DNA of 64,000 bases from Methylobacterium sp. UNC378MF. Its GTDB lineage: Bacteria; Pseudomonadota; Alphaproteobacteria; Rhizobiales; Beijerinckiaceae. This document shows positions 1 to 8,059 of this stretch, one piece after another (positions within the stretch are counted from its first letter, which is position 1; every line of letters starts with the position of its first letter). Location of the stretch: positions 62,001 to 126,000 of the forward strand of contig NZ_FMWU01000011.1 in NCBI RefSeq assembly GCF_900103195.1, given 5' to 3'. The position numbers and the translations under genes are program-made. Under the pieces are notes generated by a model that worked only from the letters and a program-made list of their open reading frames with translations, made no database searches and was not told where the DNA came from.

Positions 1-510
1 TCGCTGAGCGTGGTCACGCTGCTGACCGTCCTGGCATGGCGCCTCGTGGCCTCCCCCACGGGCCGCAACCTCGTGGCGATCCGCGACAACGAGACGGCCG
101 CCCGCCTCGTCGGCGTGAAGGTCGCCCGGACCAAGCTCCTGGCCTTCGCGGTCTCGTCCTTCGTGATCGGCATCGCCGGGGCGCTGTGGGCCTTCGCGTA
201 TCTGCGCACCGTCGAGCCGGCGGGGTTCAACCTCGACCGCTCCTTCCAGATCCTGTTCATCGTCATCATCGGCGGCCTGGGCACCCTGCGCGGCGCCTTC
301 CTGGGCGCGGGCTTCATCGCGGTGCTGCCCCTGCTCCTTTCCCGCCTCGGCGCGGCGGTCCTGGGCGACGGGTTCGATTCCGGCACCCTGGAGATGGTCC
401 AACGCATGGTGCTCGGCGCCCTGATCGTCGCCGTGCTGATCCGCGAGCCCGCCGGCCTCGCCGCCCTTCTCGACCGGGCCGGCCGCCGCCTCGGCCGCCG
501 CGCTGCCTGA
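1..510 (+). CDS. Branched-chain amino acid/urea-type ABC transporter permease, LivM family (3' part only)
   Basis: C-terminal 169 residues of an inner-membrane permease; the reading frame is open to the first base, so the start lies outside the window. It contains the LivM/UrtC cytoplasmic coupling segment (RDNETAARLVGVKVARTK) that contacts the ATPase subunits, followed by hydrophobic segments and the IGGLGTLRGAFLGA stretch typical of LivM. It precedes a periplasmic binding protein by 33 bases and a LivF-type ATPase, so it is part of one uptake operon whose LivH permease and LivG ATPase are presumably upstream. The substrate cannot be read from the permease; members of this family carry branched-chain amino acids, urea or short amides. 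Confidence 0.9.
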   Translation, partial: SLSVVTLLTVLAWRLVASPTGRNLVAIRDNETAARLVGVKVARTKLLAFAVSSFVIGIAGALWAFAYLRTVEPAGFNLDRSFQILFIVIIGGLGTLRGAFLGAGFIAVLPLLLSRLGAAVLGDGFDSGTLEMVQRMVLGALIVAVLIREPAGLAALLDRAGRRLGRRAA

Positions 511-543
511 TCCTCTCCCCGTCTGACCAACCCCAGGACGACC

Positions 544-1914
544 ATGCCCCTGAAGACCCGTCTCCGCGCCGCGCTCCTCGCCGGCACCGTCGTGCTCGCC
601 GGCGCGGCCCCCCGGGCCGGGTGGGCCGACGAGCAGTATTTCCCGCTCCAGAGCTACCGGGTCGGCCCCTATGCGGCCGGCGGGACCGGCTTCTTCGGCG
701 GCTTCATCGACTATCTCAACCTGATCAACGCCCGGGACGGAGGCGTGAACGGCGTCAAGCTCACTTGGAGCGAGGGTGAGACCCAGTACGAGGTCGAGCG
801 CGGCGTCGAGGTCTACGAGCGGCTCAAATCCCGGCCCGGCATCGCCGCCTGGAACCCGCTCTCCGTGGGCATCGCCTACGCGATGATCGACCGCATCAGC
901 GCCGACAAGGTGCCGCTGATCACGATCAATCACGGCCGCACCGATTCCACCGACGGGCGCGTCTTCCCCTACGTGTTCCCGCTGCTGCTCAATCCCTACA
1001 GCGAGACGAGCGGCATCATCCAGTATCTCGGCACCCGCGCGGGCGGCCTCGACAAGCTCAAGGGCAAGACCGTCGCGGTGCTCTACCACGGCTCGCCCTA
1101 CGGCAAGGAGACGATCCCGATCTACGCGCAGCTCGCCAGGCAGTACGGCTTCACCGTCGAGCAGATCGAGGTCCCCCATCCCGGGAACGAGCAGCAATCG
1201 CAATGGCTGACGATCCGGCGGCTGCGGCCCGATTTCGTGGTGCTGCGCGGCTGGGGCGTGATGAACCCGGTGGCCCTCAAGACCGCCCAGAAGACCGGCT
1301 TCCCGGCCGACCGGATCGTCGGCAATGTCTGGTCGAACTCGGAGGAGGACGTCGTCCCGGCGGGCGACGCCGCCAAGGGCTACGTCGCCATCACCACCCA
1401 GGCGTCGGGCACCGCCTACCCGGTGATCCAGGAGGTCGTCGGCAAGGTCTACGGGGCCGGCAACGGCAACCTCGCCGACCGGAAACGGATCGGCAGCGTC
1501 TACCACAATCTCGGGGTGCTGAACGGCATCCTCAACGTCGAGGCGGTGCGGATCGCGCAAGGCAAGTTCGGCCAGCGCACGCTGACCGGCGACGAGGTGC
1601 GCTGGGGCTTCGAGCACCTGCGCCTCGACGAGGCCCGGGTGGCGGCGCTCGGCGCCAAGGGACTGTTCCACTCGATCACCGTCACCTGCGCCAACCACGA
1701 GGGCGAGGGCCGCGTCACCTTCCAGCAATGGGACGGGGCGCGGTGGAACGTGGTGTCCGACTGGATCGCCCCCGACTGGGCGAGCCTGCGCCCGATCATC
1801 GAGGCGTCCTCGACCGCCTACGCCAAGGAGCACGGCATCACCCCGCGTGACTGCGCGGCCGAGGAAGCCGCCGACAGCCAGGGCGGCCAGCAGGCCGCCG
1901 CGGCGGGCCGATGA
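544..1914 (+). CDS. ABC transporter substrate-binding protein (Peripla_BP_6 / LivK-like)
   Basis: Exported ligand-binding protein of 456 aa. Residues 1-28 form a signal peptide with a basic start and a hydrophobic core ending near a WADE cleavage region. The mature part follows the type I periplasmic-binding fold used by LivK and UrtA: an early GGFIDYLNLINARDGGVNG segment, a central VAVLYHGSPYGKE hinge segment and a C-terminal lobe. It is longer than typical LivK (about 370 aa), as are many alphaproteobacterial members of this group. It sits between the LivM permease and a LivF ATPase and overlaps the latter by 4 bases, so the three are co-translated. Ligand unknown; branched-chain amino acid, amide or aromatic acid are possible. 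Confidence 0.9.
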   Translation: MPLKTRLRAALLAGTVVLAGAAPRAGWADEQYFPLQSYRVGPYAAGGTGFFGGFIDYLNLINARDGGVNGVKLTWSEGETQYEVERGVEVYERLKSRPGIAAWNPLSVGIAYAMIDRISADKVPLITINHGRTDSTDGRVFPYVFPLLLNPYSETSGIIQYLGTRAGGLDKLKGKTVAVLYHGSPYGKETIPIYAQLARQYGFTVEQIEVPHPGNEQQSQWLTIRRLRPDFVVLRGWGVMNPVALKTAQKTGFPADRIVGNVWSNSEEDVVPAGDAAKGYVAITTQASGTAYPVIQEVVGKVYGAGNGNLADRKRIGSVYHNLGVLNGILNVEAVRIAQGKFGQRTLTGDEVRWGFEHLRLDEARVAALGAKGLFHSITVTCANHEGEGRVTFQQWDGARWNVVSDWIAPDWASLRPIIEASSTAYAKEHGITPRDCAAEEAADSQGGQQAAAAGR

Positions 1915-2717
1915 GCGACGGCGCCGGTCCGCCGCTCCTGCAGGTCGAGGCGCTGGAGGTCGTCTATGGCGGCGCCGTGCACGCTCTGCACGGTGTCGAT
2001 CTCGCGGTCCGGGCGGGGGAGATCGTCGCCCTGGTCGGCGCCAACGGCGCCGGCAAGACGACCCTGCTGCGGGCGGTGTCGAACCTGCTCCCGGCCCTGC
2101 GCGGGCAGGTCACGGCCGGGCGCCTCGCCTATGACGGACGGGACGTGACGCGGACCCGGACCGATAACCTGGTCCGTGCCGGGCTCGTGGGCGTGCTGGA
2201 GGGGCGCCACTGCTTCCGGGGCTTGAGCGTCCAGGAGAACCTCGTCGCGGGCGGCCTCGGGCGCGGCTCGAGCCGCGGAACCGTTCGTGCCGACCTGGAG
2301 CGGGTCTACGGCCTGTTCCCGCGCCTCGCAGCGAAGCGGGGCGTCGCCGCCGGCCTGCTCTCGGGCGGCGAGCAGCAGATGGCGGCGATCGGCCGGGCGC
2401 TGATGGGACGGCCCCGGCTGCTCGTCCTCGACGAGCCGTCCACGGGACTCGCCCCCCAGGTTGTGGAAGAGATCTACAGGGTGCTGGCGGGCCTGAACCA
2501 GGCCGAGGGCCTGACCCTGCTGGTGGCGGAACAGAATGTCCGCCTCGCCCTGCGCCATGCCCACCACGCCGTCGTGCTGGAGAACGGACGGAGCGCGCTG
2601 GCCGGCAGCGCCGCGTCCCTGCGGGCGCGGGATGATGTTCGGTTCCTGTATCTCGGCGGTGCCGAGTGTCCTGGTGCCGCCGCGCCGCCGGAGACGCGCC
2701 GCCGCGCGCCGGCCTGA
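1911..2717 (+). CDS. ABC transporter ATP-binding protein, LivF family
   Basis: 268-aa cytoplasmic ATPase of the uptake system. Walker A GANGAGKTT lies at about residues 43-51, the signature LSGGEQQMAAIGRAL near 155-170, and Walker B LLVLDEPSTGL immediately after it. The LivF flavour is shown by the LEGRHCFRGLSVQENL region. The ATG overlaps the stop of the binding protein (ATGA), indicating translational coupling. The C-terminus runs into an Ala/Pro/Arg-rich tail. It should pair with a LivG ATPase that is not in the window. Confidence 0.92.
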   Translation: MSDGAGPPLLQVEALEVVYGGAVHALHGVDLAVRAGEIVALVGANGAGKTTLLRAVSNLLPALRGQVTAGRLAYDGRDVTRTRTDNLVRAGLVGVLEGRHCFRGLSVQENLVAGGLGRGSSRGTVRADLERVYGLFPRLAAKRGVAAGLLSGGEQQMAAIGRALMGRPRLLVLDEPSTGLAPQVVEEIYRVLAGLNQAEGLTLLVAEQNVRLALRHAHHAVVLENGRSALAGSAASLRARDDVRFLYLGGAECPGAAAPPETRRRAPA

Positions 2718-2744
2718 CGGCACCGGCTCACCGCAGGGCCCGCA

Positions 2745-2966
2745 TCAGGACTCGAGGTCGGCCCGGCGCAGGGACCAGAGCAGGGTGCCGTGGGCGTCGA
2801 CCAGCCACAGGGCGTTCACCGCCTCGTCCTCGATCGCCAGCGAGCGGCTGTTGGCGAGTCGGACCGCCTCCTTCGCGTCCGCGGCCGTGAGCTCCTCGTC
2901 GACGCGCGGCGCGCCGATCTCCCCATCCGCGCCACGAACCGCCCCGCGCAGGCGATAATCCGGCAT
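2745..2966 (-). CDS. Small hypothetical protein (DUF6894-like)
   Basis: 73-aa acidic protein starting MPDYRLRG. The start was chosen because a GGGAG ribosome-binding site lies about 6 bases upstream; the longer open frame beyond it is Arg/Pro-rich and unlikely to be coding. The pattern is a short beta strand, an Ala-rich helix (AADAKEAVRLANSR) and a final strand DAHGTLLWSLR, resembling the small DUF6894-like proteins common in Methylobacterium. The end motif D-x-x-G-x-x-x-W-S-x-R is shared with the protein at 21169-21426, so they may be distant paralogues. No function is known. It converges on the LivF gene. Confidence 0.65.
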   Translation of the reverse strand: MPDYRLRGAVRGADGEIGAPRVDEELTAADAKEAVRLANSRSLAIEDEAVNALWLVDAHGTLLWSLRRADLES

Positions 2967-3058
2967 CCGGCGACTCCCATCTCCGACCGACCGCTCCGAG
3001 GCGTGGCCTTGGGTGCGAAGATAGGCGCCGGCGCGGCAAGTCGAGGGTGCGCGGGCCG

Positions 3059-4279
3059 CTACGGCCCGGCCCGGCTCGCCAGGATCTGCTGCGGCCCAGC
3101 GAGGAACAGCGCGCGCAGCGCGGCGGCCGATTCCCGGGGCGGCAGGTCGAGGGCGTGCCGCGTCTCCGCGATCCGGGCGGCGCAATCCGCTGGCGGGGCG
3201 GCATCCGGGACTGTGGCGGACGCGTCCGCCCCGTCCGGCCGCGCGGCCTGTGTCCGGGCGAGGAGCGGGGCGAGCCCGTGCGATGCAGGCCTCTCGGCCC
3301 GCAGACGCGTGTCGAGCGCCACGAGGTCACCGGCCGCGAGGATGCCGCAGGCCGCCACATCCTGCGTCTCGGTACGCCGCAGCGTCGCCAGGATTTGGTG
3401 TCCCAGGGCCCGGACGACCCCATCATCGGCTGCCCGGAAGCGCCGCTGCAGGTAGCCGGCGGCCATCCGCCTCAGGCCCGCGGCGACCTCCGCCTCCGGC
3501 CGGCCGGCGGCGTAGCCGTCCCGGTACCGACGGGCGATCGGGTCGAGCCCCGCCGCCTCGGCCTGGCGCAGGATCGGCAGGCTCCGCAGGATCGCGGCCC
3601 GAGCCCCGGACGCGCTCGGATCCGCGTCCAGGGTCGAATCGGGGAAGCGGTCCGGGCCGACGACCTCGGTGACGATGCCGGCCGCGCGCAGCTCCCCCGC
3701 CGTCGGGATCCAGATCCCGGCCGGCGGTACCGCCAGGGCCCGCGCCACGAAGGCGGCCGGCAGGCCGGCGGCCCGGTAGGCCGCCCGCTCCGGCGCGGAA
3801 TCCACCGGGCGCATCCGGCCCTGCGCCCCGATCTCGTAGGGGGCGTGGAAGCCGAGCCGGCCGCCGGTCCCCAGGTAGCGCGTCCGGCCGCGGACGAAGA
3901 TCAGCGTGCAGGCCGAGGCACAGGCATCGGGGACGTAGGTGGAAAGCCCTCGCGCCGCCACAAGCGCCCCGATCGCCGCGCCCTCCTCCACGAGGCCGCC
4001 GTCGCTGGTGAGATGGAGGCGCGCGATCTGCGGGTGCGCGGCGAGGATGGCGGCGACCCGCACGGCCATGCCCTCGGTGAGATCGCCCGCGAGGCGCAGG
4101 TCCCGGCCGCCCGGCCCGACCGTGAGCCGGGCCGGGACGTCCGGCCTGTCGGCCGAAGACGCCGCTTCGCGGCCCTTCGGCGGGTACGCGGCAGCCGGGC
4201 CGGCGGCACCCAGCGCCAGGGCGAGGGCGCAGGCAGCCGTCCCCGTCCGGCGCTTCCGCCCGCGGGGGAAGACCGACAT
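3059..4279 (-). CDS. Exported ClpP/crotonase-fold protein (COG3904-like)
   Basis: 406-aa protein with an N-terminal signal peptide (basic MSVFPRGRKRR, then an Ala/Leu core ending GPAAAYP). The N-terminal half has the ClpP-like fold seen in COG3904 proteins: LHLTSDGGLVEEGAAIGAL, then DACASACTLIFVRGRTRY and LGFHAPY. The Ser in the CASACTLIF segment and the His in GFHAP match the usual Ser/His positions of this group. The C-terminal half is helical and poorly conserved, with two Cys. Probably periplasmic; proteolytic activity is not proven for this group. It stands alone between small unknown genes. Confidence 0.72.
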   Translation of the reverse strand: MSVFPRGRKRRTGTAACALALALGAAGPAAAYPPKGREAASSADRPDVPARLTVGPGGRDLRLAGDLTEGMAVRVAAILAAHPQIARLHLTSDGGLVEEGAAIGALVAARGLSTYVPDACASACTLIFVRGRTRYLGTGGRLGFHAPYEIGAQGRMRPVDSAPERAAYRAAGLPAAFVARALAVPPAGIWIPTAGELRAAGIVTEVVGPDRFPDSTLDADPSASGARAAILRSLPILRQAEAAGLDPIARRYRDGYAAGRPEAEVAAGLRRMAAGYLQRRFRAADDGVVRALGHQILATLRRTETQDVAACGILAAGDLVALDTRLRAERPASHGLAPLLARTQAARPDGADASATVPDAAPPADCAARIAETRHALDLPPRESAAALRALFLAGPQQILASRAGP

Positions 4280-4324
4280 GACAGGTTTCCGTCGTTCGTG
4301 TTCGGGGAGGCCGGCGCGGCGTGC

Positions 4325-4603
4325 CTACTGGAGGTAGGCGACGAACATCTCGGACACGGCCCGGGACGCGTAGGCTTCCGGGCTCTCGCCCCAGCGGATC
4401 GGGAAGGCCTCGGCCACCGGGCGGCCGGCGAGGATCCGGGCGACCTCGTCGGGCATCAGGCCGTCGCCGAGGGCGCTCGCGAGGGCGGCGCGTTCGTGGG
4501 AGGGATGGGAGCGGATGCTCCGGGACAGGGTCCGGCCGAGGGCCCGGGCCGGCTCGGCGCTCAGGCCGGGACGGGCGTTGCGGGTCGTTTCATAGGTCAG
4601 CAT
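4325..4603 (-). CDS. Hypothetical protein, 92 aa
   Basis: Compact, mostly helical 92-aa protein with no signal peptide or membrane segment. An AAAGG ribosome-binding site precedes the ATG. The sequence MPDEVARILAGRPVAEAFPI and a final YASRAVSEMFVAYLQ look like a real folded protein, but I do not recognise a family. It lies 45 bases upstream of the exported ClpP-fold gene on the same strand and might be co-transcribed with it. Confidence 0.55.
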   Translation of the reverse strand: MLTYETTRNARPGLSAEPARALGRTLSRSIRSHPSHERAALASALGDGLMPDEVARILAGRPVAEAFPIRWGESPEAYASRAVSEMFVAYLQ

Positions 4604-5130
4604 CGGTGGTCGCCTTTCGTGTCTGATGTCGTGCGCTCTCCTCCTCCTGGACGCGGCAACACGGCCGACACGGAGCAGTCATCAGGGCGATCCGTTTCTT
4701 GCTGGCGATCACGGCAAACCTCCATCCGGCTCTGCGTCGACTGCGGGTCGACCTCTTCAATCTAGAGGCCGGGCCTGAGAATGTGCTGCCAAATTGACGA
4801 AGACTTGCAGCGCAGGTCGTTCGTCGAAGGCGCATCCCGGAGCAGAAGCATGGGCCGACGGGCATGGACCGGCGTCGCGGCCGCGATCGGTCGCGCTCCC
4901 GTCGGCCTGGCGCTGGGCTTGCCAAATGCGGGGCGATGCGTAAATATCGTTCTATAACAATTACTTAGCGAAAATGATGCTCCGGCTTCGGCCGTGCGCG
5001 GTCGAAACCTTCTCCGCCGGACCGGGGCATCCGGAAAAGACTTCTCGCCATCGGCGCCGATCCTGGTTCGGGCGCCGGCGGCGGCAGAACCGGGACGCCG
5101 CGACCGGCCGATCCAAGGGGGACCGACACC
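4604..5130. other. Intergenic region, probable divergent promoters
   Basis: No convincing gene. An A/T-rich stretch at about 4935-4985, in otherwise GC-rich DNA, contains TATAAC-like hexamers and is a likely promoter zone for the genes starting at 5131. A minus-strand frame with CxxC-like residues (about 4590-4710) has no good start and was not called. A strong AAGGGGG ribosome-binding site for the next gene lies at about 5114-5120. Confidence 0.4.
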
Positions 5131-5337
5131 ATGGCCTCAGCGACGATGATGCAGGGCGACGAGGTCGTGTTCGCGCGGCTCGACCTCGCCGAGATCCTGG
5201 GGATCTGGCGGCATGCCCGGGGCCGGGTGGTGGGCATCCACCGCTCGGGCGAGGCCCCGGCCACCGTGGACGTGAAGTTCCAGGGGCACGACACCCTGGA
5301 GCGCTACCTGCCCGACCTGTTCCGCTCCGCCGCGTGA
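5131..5337 (+). CDS. Small hypothetical protein of the cysteine/encapsulin block
   Basis: 68-aa protein with a strong AAGGGGG ribosome-binding site. It has no signal or membrane segment; the middle reads FARLDLAEILGIWRHARGRVVGIHRSG and the end VKFQGHDTLERYLPDLFRS. I do not recognise the family. It starts 13 bases upstream of the serine acetyltransferase gene and must be co-transcribed with it, which suggests a role in sulfur or cysteine metabolism, perhaps as a regulator or partner of CysE. That role is inference from position only. Confidence 0.65.
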   Translation: MASATMMQGDEVVFARLDLAEILGIWRHARGRVVGIHRSGEAPATVDVKFQGHDTLERYLPDLFRSAA

Positions 5338-5350
5338 TCGGCGGCGACCG

Positions 5351-6223
5351 ATGCATCACTCTGCCGTGCCCGCCGCGGGTGCCACGATGGCCGTGGTCCA
5401 GCCGCCCCTGCGCATCACGAGCCGCAGCACCGCGGAGGACGAGGTCTGGGCGGCCCTGCGCGCCGAGGCCGCGGCGGCCCTGATCGAGGAGCCGCTCTAT
5501 GCCGGCATCATCCAGGCGACGATTCTCGACCAGCCCACCCTCGCGCAGGCCCTCGCCTACCGCCTCGCGCACCGGCTCGGCGACGGCGACCTCGCCCGGC
5601 TGTCGATGCGCGACCTGTGCCTCTCGGCCTTCGAGGCGGATCCGCAGGCCGGCGCCCACGCGGTGCGCGACCTCGTGGCGATCCGCGAGCGCGACCCGAC
5701 CTGCCGCCGCTACCTCGATCCGTTCCTGTTCTACAAGGGGCTGGCGTCGCTGGAGGCCTACCGGGTCGGCCACTGGCTCTGGCACCAGGGCCGGGCGACC
5801 CTGGCACTGCACGTCCAGAGCCGCATCTCGGAAGTGTTCGGCTGCGACATCCATCCGGCGGCCCGGATCGGCTCCGGCGTGTTCATCGACCACGCCACCG
5901 GGGTGGTGATCGGCGAGACCACGGTGATCGCCGACGACGTCTCGATCCTCCAGTCGGTGACGCTCGGCGGCAACGGCAAGGAGAGTGGCGACCGGCATCC
6001 CAAGATCGAGCGCGGGGTGCTGCTCAGCGTCGGCGCCAAGGTTCTGGGCAACATCCGGGTCGGGGCGGGCGCCAAGGTCGCGGCCGCCGCGGTGGTGCTG
6101 CAGGACGTCCCGCCCCACACGACCGTCGCCGGTGTACCCGCCCGGGTCGTCTCGCGCCTGCCGGCCGGCGAGGAGCCGGCGCTTAGCATGGACCAATCCT
6201 TCGGCTACGGGGATGGGATCTGA
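5351..6223 (+). CDS. cysE: Serine O-acetyltransferase (CysE/EpsC type)
   Basis: 290 aa. Transfers an acetyl group from acetyl-CoA to L-serine, making O-acetylserine for cysteine synthesis in the cytoplasm. The N-terminal helical domain (about 20-150) is followed by a left-handed beta-helix with hexapeptide repeats: HPAARIGSGVFIDHATGVVI, GETTVI, VTLGGNGK, GAKVLGNIRVGAGAKV. The catalytic His of the DHATG segment and the SVTLGG loop are present. The next downstream genes are an encapsulin shell and a cysteine desulfurase, so this enzyme probably supplies cysteine for desulfuration. An alternative start at 5387 is possible. Confidence 0.93.
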   Translation: MHHSAVPAAGATMAVVQPPLRITSRSTAEDEVWAALRAEAAAALIEEPLYAGIIQATILDQPTLAQALAYRLAHRLGDGDLARLSMRDLCLSAFEADPQAGAHAVRDLVAIRERDPTCRRYLDPFLFYKGLASLEAYRVGHWLWHQGRATLALHVQSRISEVFGCDIHPAARIGSGVFIDHATGVVIGETTVIADDVSILQSVTLGGNGKESGDRHPKIERGVLLSVGAKVLGNIRVGAGAKVAAAAVVLQDVPPHTTVAGVPARVVSRLPAGEEPALSMDQSFGYGDGI

Positions 6224-6655
6224 GGCGAGACGAAAAAATCTTCCCGTAAAACAAAGTCGTCCGGATCCCGGCACGTGTGCCGATCCGATAAAATTAAATT
6301 CTCTGATCCGGCAATGGGGCTGCTGCCTTGTCCTATGCGTTGTGCATGCCAGAGGTTCTATTTCCAAGAAACGGCATAAAATAGGGAAATCGTTTCGTTG
6401 ACCCTCGGCCGAATCGACCTTTATCCAGATCGTGCCGAGCGCGGATGCGCTGCGGTTGGCTGAGCGGCAGACGATGATCGTCTAATTGCCGGAAAATACA
6501 TCCTTCGACCGACGATAATACGATCTCTTGGTCTGCTATCGTCGTCAAACATTGATCAATACGTGTTGCGCCCGCCCCGTGCGCGCTGCGGGGCCAACCA
6601 TCATCTGCGGATTGATGCGGCGCGCCTGCAACCCTGGATGGAGTGAGGACGAACG
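6224..6655. other. Long, A/T-rich regulatory region upstream of the encapsulin operon
   Basis: 432 bases without a convincing gene, with several A/T-rich patches (about 6232-6310, 6355-6400 and 6520-6570) that contrast with the surrounding GC content. These are likely promoter and operator DNA for the shell gene. The ribosome-binding site GAGTGAGGA lies at about 6640-6650. I could not recognise a specific regulator box. Confidence 0.45.
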
Positions 6656-8059
6656 ATGAGCGGACCGGGTCTGAGCGTGAGCGCCACGGCGGCACGCAAT
6701 CTTGCGACGGCGACCGTCACCTCGGTCCAGAACGCGGCCAACACGCCGCGCTGGCTGCTCCGGCTCCTGCCCTTCGTGGACGTGGCGGGCGGGGTCTACC
6801 GCGTCAACCGCCGCGCCGTCGTGCTGGCGCGCCCCGGCCGGATCGATCTCGCCGCCGAGGACAAGGGGGACAGCAAGGGCCGGGCGATCCGTCCCGCCTC
6901 CCTGCGGGCCGTGCCGCTGTTCAGCCGGCTGGGCGATGCCGAACTGGCGGCGCTGGCGGCCAAGTTCACAGAGAGCCAGCACAAGGCCGGCGCGGTGATC
7001 CACGAGGAGGGCTCCGCGGGCCGCAGCCTCACGGTGGTGGCCGACGGCACCGTCGAGCTGACCTTCTCGGGTCCCTACAAGGGCCGCCTGCGCCAGGGGC
7101 TGGCCACGAAGGGCGATTATTTCGGCGATGCCGGTCTCGCCGGTGAGAGCGCGCCCGCCCCGGCCGTGAAGGCCCTGTCGGCCGTGACCCTCCTGACCCT
7201 CGACGCCGCCGCGGTGGAGAGCGAGGAGATTCGCGCCAAGATCGCGCAGTACCGCGAGGAGCGCGACCGCCTCAAAGGCCACACCAACTCGTACGGCGAG
7301 CAGGGGATCGAGCTGCTGGCGGTCCATACCGGCGAGCCGCGCCTGCCCACGACCTTCGTGGATTACGAGGTCGACCCGCGCGAGTACCACCTCTCGACCA
7401 TCCAGACGATCCTCAACACCCATACCCGCGTCACCGACCTCTACTCCAACGAGATCGACCAGCTCCGCGAGCAGATCCGACTCACGGTCGACGCCGTGAA
7501 GGAGCGTGAGGAGTGGGAGCTCCTGAACAACGCGCAGTTCGGCCTGCTGGGCGAGGTCGGCCCGCGCCAGCGCATCCCCACCCGCGGCGGCCCGCCCACC
7601 CCGGACGACCTCGACGAGCTGCTGACCCTGGTCTGGAAGAAGCCCGCCTTCTTCGTGGCCCATCCCCGCGCCATCGCGGCCTTCGGCCGGGAGGCGACCC
7701 GCCGCGGCGTGCCGCCGGTCGTCGTCCACCTGTTCGGCGCACCCTTCATCACCTGGCGCGGCGTGCCGCTGGTGCCGAGCGACAAGCTGCCGGTCGACAT
7801 CGACCCGGTGACCGGCGCCGAGACCACCTCGATCCTGCTCCTGCGCGTCGGCGAGGGCGAGCAGGGCGTGGTCGGCCTGCAGAAGTCGGGCGTGACCGGC
7901 GAGATCGAGCCCGGCCTGTCGGTGCGCTACATGGGCACCAACGACCACTCGATCGCCTCGCACCTCGTGACCCGCTACTTCTCGGCCGCCGTGCTGGTCG
8001 AGGACGCGATCGCCCGTCTCGATAACGTGCTGCTGGGCAACTACCATGACTACGCCTGA
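6656..8059 (+). CDS. Family 2 encapsulin shell protein with cyclic-nucleotide-binding-like insertion
   Basis: 467 aa, HK97-fold shell subunit of a protein nanocompartment. Residues 1-80 form the N-terminal arm. Residues about 84-190 are a cNMP-binding-like domain (VPLFSRLGDAELAALAAKF, then GDYFGDAGL). Residues 190-467 are the encapsulin fold, with LPTTFVDYEVDPREYHLSTI, a GVPLVPSDKLPVD loop and VGLQKSGVTGEIEPGLSVRY, all hallmark segments of family 2 shells (SrpI/MmpI type). It overlaps the cysteine desulfurase gene by 14 bases, so shell and cargo are co-translated. The cNMP-like domain is the mark of subfamily 2B, while desulfurase cargo is usually described for 2A. Ligand binding by the insertion is untested. 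Confidence 0.92.
   Translation: MSGPGLSVSATAARNLATATVTSVQNAANTPRWLLRLLPFVDVAGGVYRVNRRAVVLARPGRIDLAAEDKGDSKGRAIRPASLRAVPLFSRLGDAELAALAAKFTESQHKAGAVIHEEGSAGRSLTVVADGTVELTFSGPYKGRLRQGLATKGDYFGDAGLAGESAPAPAVKALSAVTLLTLDAAAVESEEIRAKIAQYREERDRLKGHTNSYGEQGIELLAVHTGEPRLPTTFVDYEVDPREYHLSTIQTILNTHTRVTDLYSNEIDQLREQIRLTVDAVKEREEWELLNNAQFGLLGEVGPRQRIPTRGGPPTPDDLDELLTLVWKKPAFFVAHPRAIAAFGREATRRGVPPVVVHLFGAPFITWRGVPLVPSDKLPVDIDPVTGAETTSILLLRVGEGEQGVVGLQKSGVTGEIEPGLSVRYMGTNDHSIASHLVTRYFSAAVLVEDAIARLDNVLLGNYHDYA

Noticed and set aside
4590..4925. Minus-strand frame of 111 codons with CxxC-like residues
   Set aside because: Arg/Ser-rich composition, no good start signal, and overlap with the start of the neighbouring gene.
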